From NCBI GenBank assembly GCA_035222895.1, contig JAVYIG010000607.1, positions 372,001 through 436,000 on the forward strand: 64,000 nt of DNA, given 5' to 3'. A model generated the notes under the pieces. The model had not been told where the DNA came from. It saw nothing but the letters and a program-made list of their open reading frames with translations, and ran no database searches. This DNA comes from Strongylocentrotus droebachiensis (lineage: Eukaryota; Echinodermata; Echinoidea; Camarodonta; Strongylocentrotidae). Positions 34,130 to 45,335 of this stretch are shown here, piece by piece. The position numbers were made by a program, and so were the translations under genes. How positions within the stretch are numbered: position 1 is the first letter of the stretch; each line of letters starts with the position of its first letter.

Positions 34130-35853
34130 CTACGTATGGCCCGGTGTGAAACCCTATTACCCAGAACTTATTCGACGTACGCCAGCGTATTCGCAACATT
34201 GTTCACATGTGGGCATACGCTGCCTAAATCGTCAAGGTGTGACAATAGACTTGTATCAGTTCTTGATTACTGCGTTTAGACTTGCAGCAGTTGTTGGTTA
34301 CTGCGTTTAGACTAGTAGTAGTGTTGTTCACTGCGTTTACACTTGTTTCTCATTCTCTAAGTGAAAGCAGCCAATACTTAACAGGTGTGAATAAAACTCA
34401 TTCTCTTTAAGTGGATCCTTGAAATTAAACAGACAAGGTGGTATTTCCTTAATATATAAAGCAAGCTGCAAAGTAGCCTACAGAGATTATACTTACCCTT
34501 TCAAATAATAATCGTCACATCTAACTCTTTCGTTGTTCAACCGAACTCAAATGACTCGAGATGCCTTAATTGCCAGCATCCACAGTCCTCAATCTTTCAT
34601 GAATGATTTCTAACTTCGCAATGTTGTCAGTCAGGAAAACACACTAATTACGAAGTGAAAGTGATATTGTTGAAAGCTGAGATGCTCCATAGGAATACTA
34701 ATGTGTCATTAGCTGGAAACCATATTTAACATGTATTCCATGGAAAATATGACAATATCCTGTAACACAGAAGGCAACCAGATTTCGAGATAATTTAACC
34801 TTGAAATTTTACAAAAAGCGGAATTAAAAGAGCGGAATGCTTTAGGAAAATCCGTTAGAAAGAAGAAAGCTATGAACATCTTTGCAATTAAGACAATTAT
34901 GATTTTTAAAAGTTGTGATCAATCAGACGTAAATTGGCAAATCCGCGACAATTCTACATCCCAAGGACCTATTCGATTTGTTCTATACTGTTTTATTTAT
35001 TTATACATGTACCCTGAAAACAACTGACAGTTGCACATTCCTTGTTTACACAGCCGTTTGATGAAATAGATTTAATCCTTTATCAACAGCCAAGAGAATG
35101 GAAATCTATGAAAATTTCAGTAATCAGTGATTATACAACCAAGTGAAGGAACTAAAAGTAATCGGAAAATGGTCTTCATGTGGTACCTCTATCTGGTAAA
35201 GGAGGGACCGAATTAGGGGGTCGATGGGGTCAGATTCCCCTCTTTTGATTACCAAAGTTTGTTTTGTATTGGATGAACCTCCCCCCCCCCCCCCCCCCCC
35301 CTCCTCGCCTTCTTTTTATGACTTACACGACTCCTTTGATTGTGTTTGTATATTTATTATTTTTGCTTGTCATCATTGTATATTGGAATTGGACCCAATA
35401 CAAATTCTGTAGTCGCCTTTGTAAGAGGGACAATTTTAGTTGAATAAAGAATAAAGGACAAGGAAATGAAATGCAGGTCTATCCTGTAATGTTTTACTCT
35501 TTTTTTCTTTGCATTAACTTAAATGTTAGATGTTTTGTAATCATATCGAATAACAAAAACAAAGGTAGACATATTTTTTCAAATTCTGTTTAAGTCCATT
35601 TATTTCTACTGAAATTCACGTTACATCACGACTTGCCTTTGCAAAATATGTTAGCATGTATTTGCTTTGCTTTAGTATTTCTGTGCCCATGTTAATTTAA
35701 ATGTATTTGATAATTTCAAATTAAACATGTAAACTAGCCCGGATACTAGGCGATAACTTTGCTTTTAAACAAAAACAAAAAAATCAATTTACACCTTCTT
35801 ACATTACCAGAATGCTAGTTTAGTATAAAAGCAAAGTTCTCCGATGTCATTAT
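34130..35853. other. Unique spacer right of unit B
   Basis: No gene recognised. 34,245-34,350 holds three imperfect ~31-bp repeats (ACTGCGTTTAGACTTGCAGC type). 35,281-35,302 is a poly-C run; the 62-residue frame reading it as prolines is not a gene. The rest is AT-rich without visible structure. Confidence 0.5.
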
Positions 35854-38800
35854 GGCACTGGTTTTTTTTAACTTATACCAAATGTGTCCACAAATGGGTC
35901 CAAAATGAAATTATGTTTACTCACTTCAAACTTGTATTTTTAGGATCAGGACTAATCATATTTTTGAGAAATGCAAATTCTGGACCTTAATCTATCTCCT
36001 TATTTATTCACCAGATATGAATACTTTGAGTTTTTACAATTTTATTGTGAACTATAGCATATCTACTAACTGTGATATAAAACTCATTTGCTATTAACTA
36101 CACCTTTAAATATGTTGGGTCTTTAAGAATATGTTTCAGAGATTATTCATGCAAATTTTTGAGTTTCTATCTTGAAAAATACAGATTTTGTATCCTTTGA
36201 AAGTGAAAAATAGCTCTAAATTAGGGTTTTGACAATAACAAGTTTTTATTTCAATAGGTAAAATGCTCTTTTCTTAGGTCAAACTTATTTTATTATAACA
36301 ACTGATGATATAAGGTAAATACATGCAAAAAAATTGGGAACCAGTGCATTGCCTAATAATTTTCATATGCCACACCACTGATGTTTCGGACGTTACACAC
36401 TGTTAACATTATAACTTTATTCAAGTTAATTGCTTTTCTTTAGGTATTATTGACCTCAGTTACATTATTTGTTTGCAGAAAAATACTTCTGTAACAGTTA
36501 TGGAAAAAAATTGTGCAGTTTTAATTAGTTTAGCACATGTATACCAAGTTTGTCTTCATCGACCACTCAATTTATGCAAGGTATATAATTAATTTCAAGA
36601 ACGTGTAGTTAAAAATGCTTATGTGATCTAACAGAGTGAAATATGAAGCTAATAGCAATTGTAGTCATCAAAACTCCTTAGAAAATTCACTTAGAAACAT
36701 ACTCTTTATTGCATGTTATGAACAACAGTGTGAAATGTATACCTTAATTGGTTTGTTTCGGATGTTACACGATGTTAACATTTCAATGAGATCATCAATT
36801 TCTACAAACTCTACAATATAGATGTTTAATCAGCTTGCTCATGTTCTTTGCCTTCAAAAACTATATAGTGTGTCATTCAATAATATCACTAACACATACA
36901 TGTATGTAAGCAAAACATTGAAAAATCTTTTTAAAAATAAAACTATAAAAAAGTACCCCCAGTCATGTAAGTACGGTAATAAGAAATAAGTGAATCCTAA
37001 GTTATGTACATCTCGAGAATGAGACATTTTAGATGTATTTTTAAATTGTGTATGTTTTAGGTTATAATACTACTGTAGTAACAATCATCCTTTACCACTA
37101 TTTGTATTAGGAGGCTGTTTCAAACGACAACATTTTTTAATGCTCTTAAATAATTATTTATTTATTTATTTAATTGATGACCGATTGATGAATGGATGGA
37201 TTGATTGATTGGTCGGTTGGTTGGTTGATAGATCTTAACTCTTGCTGTGCCTATATCACAGGTGACAAACAATATACAGTGTAGGTTAAACATGTACCGT
37301 ATTTGCCGGCGATAAGGCCGCAGCGCCGCACCCCCAACTTTGACGATTCGTAGAGGAAAAAAAACACAAAAACGGACAGCCCATTTATATTTCACACTAG
37401 TGTAGGGTTGCGGTTCTAACAGATAATTCCTAGCACTCTTAACACAGAGGCAGCCCATCAAACATGTTGTAGGATTGATAACTACTGGCTAACTAACCAG
37501 GTTTTAATGTGTAAAAGCATTACAGCATTTTATGTAGCATTCCACATACATTCCATGCAAAGTAGAAGAAATCAATAAATATTCATATAGTCCCATACAA
37601 GTATAAATCAACATCACAAAGTATTCTTGAATATTCAAACATAAACAAAGGGTATATATTGAATATTCATAGTATATGTAAATTATACTATTTTAGCTTG
37701 ACTGCATCAGGTGAACATTGAAACCAATGAGAGAGAGAGAGATAGACAGATGAAAGGATGGTGGATGAAAAGGGTGAATGTGAATGAGGGATGACCTATT
37801 AATATGAAAGGGATGAATCATGGATATGAAGGGGAGTTTCAGAAGTTCAAAATAAATCCCTACACTAGCTTATACATTTTGTATGTATGCATACACTTGA
37901 GGAAGATACTACATACTATATGTTTAGGATCATTAAATAAGGTATTACTGGTAATGCCCTTTTCTTTTATACATGTATGTACTTTCTACACAGATTAGTT
38001 ACGTGTACTGAGTGCCCTTTTTAAAAGGTATTTTCAAATGAAAATCCATATTTCCCATAAATTTTTAGAAAAACATTTTAATTTGCTTGATTTTATCAAC
38101 TTTATATACCTGTATCATAGCAGTGTCATGTACATGTACACTGGGTATTGCTTAAGTGGGTGATTTTGAGCTTTTGTAACCTACCAAATAGTCTAGATTG
38201 ACCATACAATCTTTGGTTATATGACATAATTTGGAACAACCTCTGTAAAAATGAAAACGTGATGATTTGCAAACACACAGCAATGTAAATAGCAAGAGGA
38301 GAGGTTGAAAAATTGAAATTTGCTATTCTCACATCTATCTTTGCCCCTCATTTGAACTAGTTAAAGTATGAAAATGTCTGTTAACAGTTTAATGTAACAT
38401 CCGAAACGTGCTAACAGCGTACCAGAAAGTGCTGTTAAAATGGCTGAATAATTTTTATGAGTCACTTTTATTGAGATTTTTTTGGATAAATTACAATTAA
38501 GGATATACTAAAGCAGCCAGCCATGCCTTGCACCACAAAGTGTGGCTTCAATATTTTATGTTTTATAAGTCAATTTTTCAGAAAATTTAGATATTTTACG
38601 GAAAATTTGATTTTTGCATCATATTTCTTCATATTTTTATATTTAGATCTAAATGAAATTATCAAAATAGTGTTTTTAACAGGAGTGTGCATTGTGAAAT
38701 CGTAACTTGCACATATGATCGAAAATTAGTTGAAATTTGCAAACTATGTGTTAACAATCAAATAGTGTAACGTCCGAAACACCCTTCTTGAGTTTACACA

Positions 38801-39721
38801 AAATTATTGGATTTGAAAGACCTGATTTGTGTTTTGACTTGTGTTAAGACTTATAATAACTTATTTCATAATGATTTATTCACTCCAGATACCCTCAAAT
38901 ATGGATTATCATCATTTATTTGGTATTTTTTGTTTCGGACGTTACATTTGTTTCGGACGTTACAACTGTTAACGGAAAATTGGTTTTAACTATGAAATAG
39001 TATTGTAATGATGTATTGCAAATTTCTTTTTTTAGGTGGGTAGCCGCCATGAAATGTTTAAAAAATGCTACGAAAGATAGGTCCTGCAGTTCATATATTT
39101 TCTGCTACTTCAAATTGAAGGTTGTTTCGGACGTTACAAAATTGTTTACGGAAAATGAGACAACTTTTTCAAATTTTGAATATATTTCTAATATAAGCGC
39201 TACTACAATTAAATCATATTTTCTTTTAATTTAATGACTTGGAGTAACTAATAAGCTTATTCAAACCATAAACAATCTCATTAATTGATTGTTCTAGTGG
39301 GTTAAATGAGGGTCTACATTGTTTACGGAAAATGTAACGTCCGAAACACCATTTTCAATTGCACTGTTCCATCAAAATACAGGAGTTAATTCAGATTACT
39401 GTTAACTTTCTTTAAGATCCACCCATGCTCATTAATCATCAATAGAAAAAAAAACATATTGTTTGTGGGCATATATTTTTTTCGGCTCCAACCAAAAAGG
39501 TATGTCAATTTTGTTACAAAATTCCGTAAACAATTGGCTGTTCAGGGATACTTCATGCACATAAAGCAACAATGAAAATTTTTCGTTAAGCTATGGGAGG
39601 TTAACCTAGGTCCATGCTACAAAAAAAAGTTGTAACTGATTTCTAATTCTTCATCTTTGTAAAGTTTCAGGCTGTCAAAGGGTCATTTAGCTATTTGGTC
39701 ATAGTTAAAAAAACCAGTGCC
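35854..39721. mobile_element. 3.9-kb non-autonomous DNA element with GTTTCGGACGTTACA repeats
   Basis: Terminal inverted repeats GGCACTGGTTTTTTTTAACT (left) and its counterpart at the right (ends CCAGTGCC), continuing imperfectly to ACCAAAT. Flanked by TTAT (35,850-35,853 and 39,722-39,725). No frame over 99 residues. Eight copies of GTTTCGGAYGTTACA occur inside: plus at 36,383, 36,755, 38,932, 38,950 and 39,124; minus at 38,393, 38,766 and 39,333. Most are followed within about 20 bp by GTTAACA or TTTACGGAAAAT. A GC-richer island and a TTGATTGG microsatellite sit at about 37,160-37,440. Superfamily not recognised; a 4-bp target duplication is the only hint. Confidence 0.7.
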
Positions 39722-39939
39722 TTATACGTTCTACAATTGCCCATGATCTGCTTCTGTCTTTACACTTACCTATATACAATGGTTGACGTTGTCAAACCAA
39801 GATTTCTTATTATTAAAGTAATATATTATTGCTCTTAAAATGTGTAAAACGATAGCATCAAAGATCTACATTATTTCTCATTGCTGCGTTCCTTATTTCT
39901 GATATCGATTCATCTATTCTTTTTCTCTGTACCAGCTCT

Positions 39940-40065
39940 GTGTATGTTTTTGTTGTGCGTGGGTGTGCGTGTATGTGTCGGTGTGTATTCGTATGTTTGT
40001 GTGTGTGGATGTGTGTGCCTGTCTGCGTGTGCGTGTGTGTGTATGTGTGTGCGTGTGTGTGCGCG
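39940..40065 (+). repeat. GT-rich microsatellite
   Basis: Imperfect GTGTGTGCGTGTATGTGTGT tract. The Cys/Val frame on plus and the His/Thr frame on minus are low-complexity artefacts. Confidence 0.9.
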
Positions 40066-40934
40066 ATATACCTCAACGTGTTTTGGTGAGTGATGTGTAA
40101 ATCTTCAATATTTGAATTTATGTAATACGGTACATTGCTTTTATTCTGTAAACACTTGCACCCTGCCAATAAGCATTACGCTGTGTAATGTATTCCACCA
40201 TCTAATAAAGATTATTATGATTTTAATGCTGTTATTAGCTAATACTTGCACTTATATATGCTCACATTGTTTTAGAATAACTGAAATGAAATGGAAAAGA
40301 AATCAAAATGTCAAAGTCTACAAGCACTTCTTTCGGGTTATGCGAATAGTTCATGTAACCTTTAAGGAAATGGTCTCATTTTTTTCCACGAGAGGTATTG
40401 ACCTAGAACTATTTCCGCTGAGATCATAGCTTATTTTGTGCAACAGTATTGAAAGTGAAATGGAAAGTATCTTAGACCCAGTACTTCCTTGTTTCTACTC
40501 ATTTTTTCATATTTTTGTCGGTCTGCGTGCGTTAAAAGTTTTTAAGTAACACGATTATATTCATAGTTGTGAATGGTAGAATTTTATTTTATTTCAAACT
40601 TAAATGAAACTTTATCGAAATATCTACACGATGTTTATGTATTGTCCTATGGCTGAGTGTGGAGCCAAAATCTGTTAACATATTTCTCCAAACAAAAAAT
40701 CAGTATTATCTGTAAAAGAACGTAATTCATTATTTATATTTTCATATTTTCATTTGCCCTTGTTATTTTAATAAATAATAAAAAGGCAGACATCTTGAGA
40801 GCGGGCAAGAGACCTTTGTATTTTACACATGATACATGAAACACGTACGATCGATCGGAAAGACTTTCAACAAATGAACACAAGGTAAGTGCAATGGCCT
40901 TGTCTATCACCTAGGTGTTTAGGTTGGAGGCCAG

Positions 40935-41320
40935 AATATAAACAAATTTGCTATGCAGATGATACAATTTTAGCAGCAGAATTCAAAAGTAAGTATTAAT
41001 AGAGGCTTGGATTTATACAACAAAAAGACAATGTGTATGATAATATATTGTTTTATCTCAAAAATATCAAAATAAAGCAAGTAAACACCTTTACATTTCC
41101 GAGTTACAATTTAGTATCAAATGGGAAAAGTATTCATGAAATAAATAAATCTATGGTAATGGCACAGGATACAGTTAATAAGATGAAATCAGTAATACAA
41201 AATAAGAACAGGACCATTAAACCAAAATCCTTGTCTTAAAGTCATATATCTGGTCAGCTCGTCTCTACGAATGTGAGTGTTGGACCATAAACAAAGAGCT
41301 AAAAAGAGGATTAGAGGCTA
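40935..41320 (+). pseudogene. Relic of a YADD-type LINE RT, first piece
   Basis: Degraded RT coding sequence: CYADDTILAAE (YADD at 40,952-40,963) in one frame, then a thumb-like SNGKSIHEINKSMVMAQD segment (41,110-41,165). After a frame change come LKSYIWSARLYECECWTINK residues (about 41,232-41,290) matching the KSYVWSVLLYGCETWT box of RTE-like LINEs. Multiple frame breaks. The same element appears to resume at 44,170-44,350 after a 2.8-kb interruption. Confidence 0.7.
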
Positions 41321-41530
41321 CATAGACCTTTTTTTTCTTCTTTTTTTTTAAATAAAAATTAATTCCATAGTAAAAAACAGTAACATAAAAATATTACTTT
41401 TACATAAATATTATTAACATAGTACAATATTGCTAAATATATTACTCATTGCGGATATAGTATCGAAAATAATATCGCTAGTGATATTCGTTTGTCTCGC
41501 CATGTGGTCAATAAGGAATCTAAAAGTTCA

Positions 41531-41574
41531 CGACGTTTCGTGTGCATCTGCAACACTTCATCTGGTGATAATAA
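41531..41574 (-). ncRNA. Hammerhead-like ribozyme motif, left copy
   Basis: Minus-strand copy of the motif described at 43,535-43,574: CAGATGA, a stem-loop with GTGT/ACAC arms, then GAAAC. Same single departure from the CTGATGA core. Confidence 0.45.
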
Positions 41575-41773
41575 CTACTGTAAGAAGGGTCTTTTATACT
41601 CTACGGGAGGACCGGCGGAGCGGTCCATAATTCGATCGATAATTGGAACAATAACGCACAATGCCTATTGGTCGACGCACACGGTGATCGACCAATCACC
41701 AGGCTGCTGGATTCGGCCGCTGGTTCGGCTAATGCACCAGGCCTATTGGCCGACGCATACGGTACTCAACCAA

Positions 41774-42397
41774 TCAACGGGCCGCTGGCTCGGACCGTCT
41801 GCTGAATGGAATCAACCGGTGTTGGCTGGCAGGACGGCGAGTGTCATGGCGGCGTATTGTCCGCATCCAAAATTCGGGGATATCGATCCCGTTGTCTCTG
41901 TTGAAATTATTAGGATTGAGACGGATATTGATAGCTTCTTTCACCCTCCGTGTATACCAATGCCGTTCCTGGGAAAGGCACTGAACCCCGTCCCAGTCTG
42001 GTTGATGCTGGTTATCCCAAGCATGTTCGGCTACGGCTGAGTTGTCAGTTCGACGGAGTCTGACGTCCCTCTTATGCTCAGTGATTCTTTCTTTTATCGG
42101 ACGGGCAGTTTCACCGATGTAGGATCTATCACATCCTTTACAAGGGATGTTGTACACAATGCCGTCCCGTCTATGTGGAGGAATTGGATCCTTGGGGCGT
42201 GTAAGTTGTTGACGTAGGGTGGTATCTGATCTGAAAACTGTTCGAATGCCATGGCTCTCTAGGCGGCGCTTGAGTTGTTTGGAGACCCCATCAATGTACG
42301 GCAAGACTGTAAAAGTCTTGTATACCTTCTGATCCCTGGGTTCCGACGATCTATTCTTGGTATTGTGTATAAAACGGCGTGGGCATAGGCTCTCCAC
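41774..42397 (-). pseudogene. Penelope-like GIY-YIG endonuclease, left copy (5' truncated)
   Basis: About 205 residues from PRRFIHN onwards; the RT and linker are missing upstream, where the frame joins a hairpin. GIVYNIPCKGCDRSYIGETA is the GIY-YIG core with its CxxC, followed by the ARPIKERITEH helix containing the expected catalytic-type Arg. This nuclease would nick target DNA for retrotransposition. Differs from the right copy by one codon (EHKRD against EHNKRD). Confidence 0.88.
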
Positions 42398-42434
42398 CTC
42401 ACTCTCTCCACCTCAGTGAGGTGGAGAGCCTATG
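42384..42434. repeat. Perfect 20-bp inverted repeat at the Penelope junction
   Basis: CATAGGCTCTCCACCTCACT (42,384-42,403) and its complement (42,415-42,434) around an 11-bp loop. It joins the truncated left copy to the inverted RT piece and marks the rearrangement breakpoint. Confidence 0.85.
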
Positions 42435-42540
42435 GTTGTCGTGTCTATGAACTAGAGTGTCTAAGAATGCTATCTTCCCTTCACACTCTATCTCTGATGT
42501 GAACTGGATGGTTGGTTCAAGGCTATTCATGAGTCTATAG
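42416..42540 (-). pseudogene. Inverted Penelope RT C-terminal fragment
   Basis: Minus-strand translation contains MNSLEPTIQFTSEIE and KIAFLDTLVHRHDN, the thumb region that in Penelope-like RTs directly precedes VYRKPTHTD. Here the latter is on the opposite strand (42,533 on), so this segment is inverted relative to its continuation. Confidence 0.75.
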
Positions 42541-43324
42541 GAAGCCTACCCACACAGACCAGTACATAGCGTTTGACTCTCACCATCCCATATCGGTGAA
42601 GAGAGGTCTAGTGAAATGTCTATTTGACAGAGCTTCACGCATTGTGACAAGTCCACAACAGCCATGCAAAGAACGGACCCGTGTTCGCAGTGCCCTGAGT
42701 CTTAACGGTTACCCACGCCGTTTTATACACAATACCAAGAATAGATCGTCGGAACCCAGGGATCAGAAGGTATACAAGACTTTTACAGTCTTGCCGTACA
42801 TTGATGGGGTCTCCCAACAACTCAAGCGCCGCCTAGAGAGCCATGGCATTCGAACGGTTTTCAGATCAGATACCACCCTACGTCAACAACTTACACGCCC
42901 CAAGGATCCAATTCCTCCACATAGTCGGGACGGCATTGTGTACAACATCCCTTGTAAAGGATGTGATAGATCCTACATCGGTGAAACTGCCCGTCCGATA
43001 AAAGAAAGAATCACTGAGCATAATAAGAGGGACGTCAGACTCCGTCGAACTGACAACTCAGCCGTAGCCGAACATGCTTGGGATAACCAGCATCAACCAG
43101 ACTGGGACGGGGTTCAGTGCCTTTCCCAGGAACGGCATTGGTATACACGGAGGGTGAAAGAAGCTATCAATATCCGTCTCAATCCTAATAATTTCAACAG
43201 AGACAACGGGATCGATATCCCCGAATTTTGGATGCGGACAATACGCCGCCACGACACTCGCCGTCCTGCCAGCCAACACCGGTTGATTCCATTCAGCAGA
43301 CGGTCCGAGCCAGCGGCCCGTTGA
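42533..43324 (+). pseudogene. Penelope-like RT tail plus GIY-YIG endonuclease, right copy
   Basis: Open from VYRKPTHTDQYIAFDSHHP (RT C terminus) through the linker VKRGLVKCLFDRA and SLNGYPRRFIHN to the GIY-YIG domain (GIVYNIPCKGCDRSYIGE), ending RRSEPAAR at 43,324. The catalytic RT fingers and palm are absent, so it cannot be autonomous. The frame itself is intact, which implies little decay since insertion. An internal ATG at 42,596 is not the native start. Confidence 0.9.
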
Positions 43325-43534
43325 TTGGTTGAGTACCGTATGCGTCGGCCAATAGGCCTGGTGCATTAGCCGAACCAGCGGCCGAATCCAGCAGCCTGGT
43401 GATTGGTCGATCACCGTGTGCGTCGACCAATAGGCATTGTGCGTTATTGTTCCAATTATCGATCGAATTATGGACCGCTCCGCCGGTCCTCCCGTAGAGT
43501 ATAAAAGACCCTTGCTTACAGTAGTTATTATCAC

Positions 43535-43574
43535 CAGATGAAGTGTTGCAGATGCACACGAAACGTCGTGAACT
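43535..43574 (+). ncRNA. Hammerhead-like ribozyme motif, right copy
   Basis: CAGATGA (43,535-43,541), a hairpin formed by GTGT and ACAC with an inner GC/GC pair, and GAAAC (43,560-43,564), followed by self-complementary CACGAAACGTCGTG. Penelope-like elements are known to carry minimal hammerheads in this region. One core base differs (A for U in CUGAUGA), so activity is doubtful. Confidence 0.45.
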
Positions 43575-43861
43575 TTTAGATTCCTTATTGACCACATTGC
43601 GAGACAAACGAATATCACTAGCGATATTATTTTCGATACTATATCCGCAATAAAACCAAACAAATAGGAATTAGGTTGCTGTATAAAAACCCTAGATGGT
43701 TTGTCTGGACAGCCACCAGAAAAAACTAGTATAGGAATCATACAAAATGATTTATGGTATTTGAATAAACAATAACAAAAAACAACAAAACAAAACAAAG
43801 TAGAACATAAGCAAAAACAAAAACATACATGTAGACCGCACAACCCTAAACAAATTTGCAC

Positions 43862-44095
43862 TGTGGAGTAAGTGAGTGTTTTTACGATGTAAGATTATTA
43901 GAAATAAGATATATTTTAAGCTTTCTTTTAAATGAGTTCAAACTATTAATAGAAGTAATATCTGACGGTAAAGAATTCCATACAGAAGGAGCTTTATGTC
44001 TAAAAGAGTTTAATTCATATTGTTTTGTAATAGCAGATAAATAATAATTCATTCTATTTCGAGTATTATATTATAAATATAACCTGGTTCTTGAG
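43862..44095 (-). pseudogene. CR1/L2-like LINE RT C terminus
   Basis: Minus-strand translation NTRNRMNYYLSAITKQYELN, then RHKAPSVWNSLPSD, then LNSFKRKLKIYLIS and a stop. W-N-S-L-P and FKRKLKxYL are the conserved tail of CR1/L2/Daphne-like LINEs. Plus-strand frames here are shadows. Confidence 0.75.
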
Positions 44096-44169
44096 AAATA
44101 TTGTGAATATATCATTATTGACAGAAATAATTAAACAAATGGAGAAGTGTTCAGAAAAGCAAAAGTAAA

Positions 44170-44350
44170 CTATCACTCTTCTTAACAATAAGAAAGAGGC
44201 TAATAATTCTTGGTCACATAATCATACAGAAAAGATCATCTTGAAAAAAAATATATTAACTGGCAAGATTGCTGGAAATCGTAGAATGGGAAGGCAACGC
44301 ATTACATATTTGCAAAGTCCTAACAAATGGGCAACCACAAATGATATTAG
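44170..44350 (+). pseudogene. Relic of a LINE RT C terminus, second piece
   Basis: Plus strand reads RRLIILGHIIIQKRSS, then ILTGKIAGNRRMGRQRITYL and NKWATTNDISN, with one in-frame stop. The GHI-(I/R) and G-R-R-x-G-R-Q-R motifs continue the RTE-like relic at 40,935-41,320. The 79-residue frame at 44,414-44,653 further right is not recognised. Confidence 0.65.
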
Positions 44351-45044
44351 CAATACAAGCTTTTTGAGAATAGCATAATTATAACAGATAGAAATCGAGG
44401 TCCCTGACTACTGATGTCTGTAACAGACATGAAACTTGATGATCATGAGGATGATGATCAACTAGTGATACGTGCAAACATATTACGTTATCTGAAAATG
44501 ATCTCTGTATATACAATAGGGTATTACAATTGCCTTAGACTTGATTTTTCGAAAGTCTTTGCGATCATGATATGGTTGCTACTTGTCATAGTGGTAAGTT
44601 CCAGATCGTACTTTCCGGAAGCTGAATGGGAAAAGAGTTGTAGCGGTCAATGATGCAATGTGACATTGTCTAGCCTTGTGTTATTTGTAAATAATAATTA
44701 TAATAATTTGTCATTCCATTTTTGTCTTCATTTTATTTAGTTTCATTTCCAAACATGAAATAAAACAATTTAAAATTGTGACATGACTTTGTGTAGAGCA
44801 TGTTTGATTTTCAGTTTAAACATACTTACAATAAATGAAGTGTTGCATAATACTTGGATCATAAAGAACAATGAAAGACGTGAAAGTATCTATAAATTTC
44901 CATTCAATTACCAAACACATGAACAAAACAAAACAGTTATAACAAAATCCAAAAAATGCGGAGCCAAATGAGCTTCTATTGCGCGTCTATGGTCGTATAG
45001 ACCCTCTAAGTGCATTTTTACTTTTTACATTGAGTGAAAAGGTT

Positions 45045-45332
45045 TACAATCACTGTTTCTAGCGATTTCCTTAAGAACTTCGAGGTATGTCATGGAGCGT
45101 AGGGATACTGGAAAGCGTTCCAAAGTAGTCGACCTCCACAAGCCGGTGCTCTGTCACCAGAGGTTTCTGTCGCCCCAAGCTCTCTGGTGAGTAGGCGTTG
45201 TGAAGATGACCGTAGACGCCCCTTGGGATGTAATATTCTGAGATGTATTCTTGAGCTTTGAAAACGGGGATATAGACTCTCTGGTGGATACGAAACGGTA
45301 CTGGCAACCAATGTAGATCTTTCAGGAAAGTT
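45045..45332 (-). pseudogene. CR1/L2-like LINE C-terminal relic next to GPCR C
   Basis: Two minus-strand frames together read LHWLPVPFRIHQRVYIPVFK, then RLRSSSQRLLTRE and LLWNAF. These are the LHWLPVxxRI, LRSSS and LWNxL boxes of CR1/L2-type LINEs. It ends within a few bases of the GPCR C stop, so the receptor 3'UTR has been replaced or overrun by this insertion. Confidence 0.7.
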
Positions 45333-45335
45333 GCT

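Larger units (their letters stand above)
41449..43650. mobile_element. Head-to-head pair of Penelope-like elements
   Basis: Both outer ends read GCGGATATAGTATCG outward-to-inward, and about 950 bp at left is the near-identical inverted copy of the right. Each copy has a GIY-YIG endonuclease frame and a 3' region with a hammerhead-like motif and two ~68-bp repeats carrying ATTGGT...CCAAT arms. The centre is rearranged: a 20-bp inverted repeat (42,384-42,403 and 42,415-42,434), an RT C-terminal piece on the minus strand (about 42,416-42,540), then the plus-strand copy starting VYRKPTHTD. Inverted partial copies are common in Penelope-like elements. Confidence 0.88.
41330..44110 (-). mobile_element. 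Minus-strand CR1-like LINE tail, itself interrupted
   Basis: Outside the Penelope pair (41,449-43,650) lie AT-rich 3'UTR-like sequence (41,330-41,448 and 43,651-43,860) and an RT C terminus (43,862-44,095) on the minus strand. The simplest reading is one LINE fragment inserted into the plus-strand relic, later split by the Penelope-like element. Confidence 0.6.

Noticed and set aside
44414..44653. 79-residue frame downstream of the LINE relic
   Set aside because: Has one hydrophobic stretch but no recognisable domain; probably decayed LINE 3' sequence.
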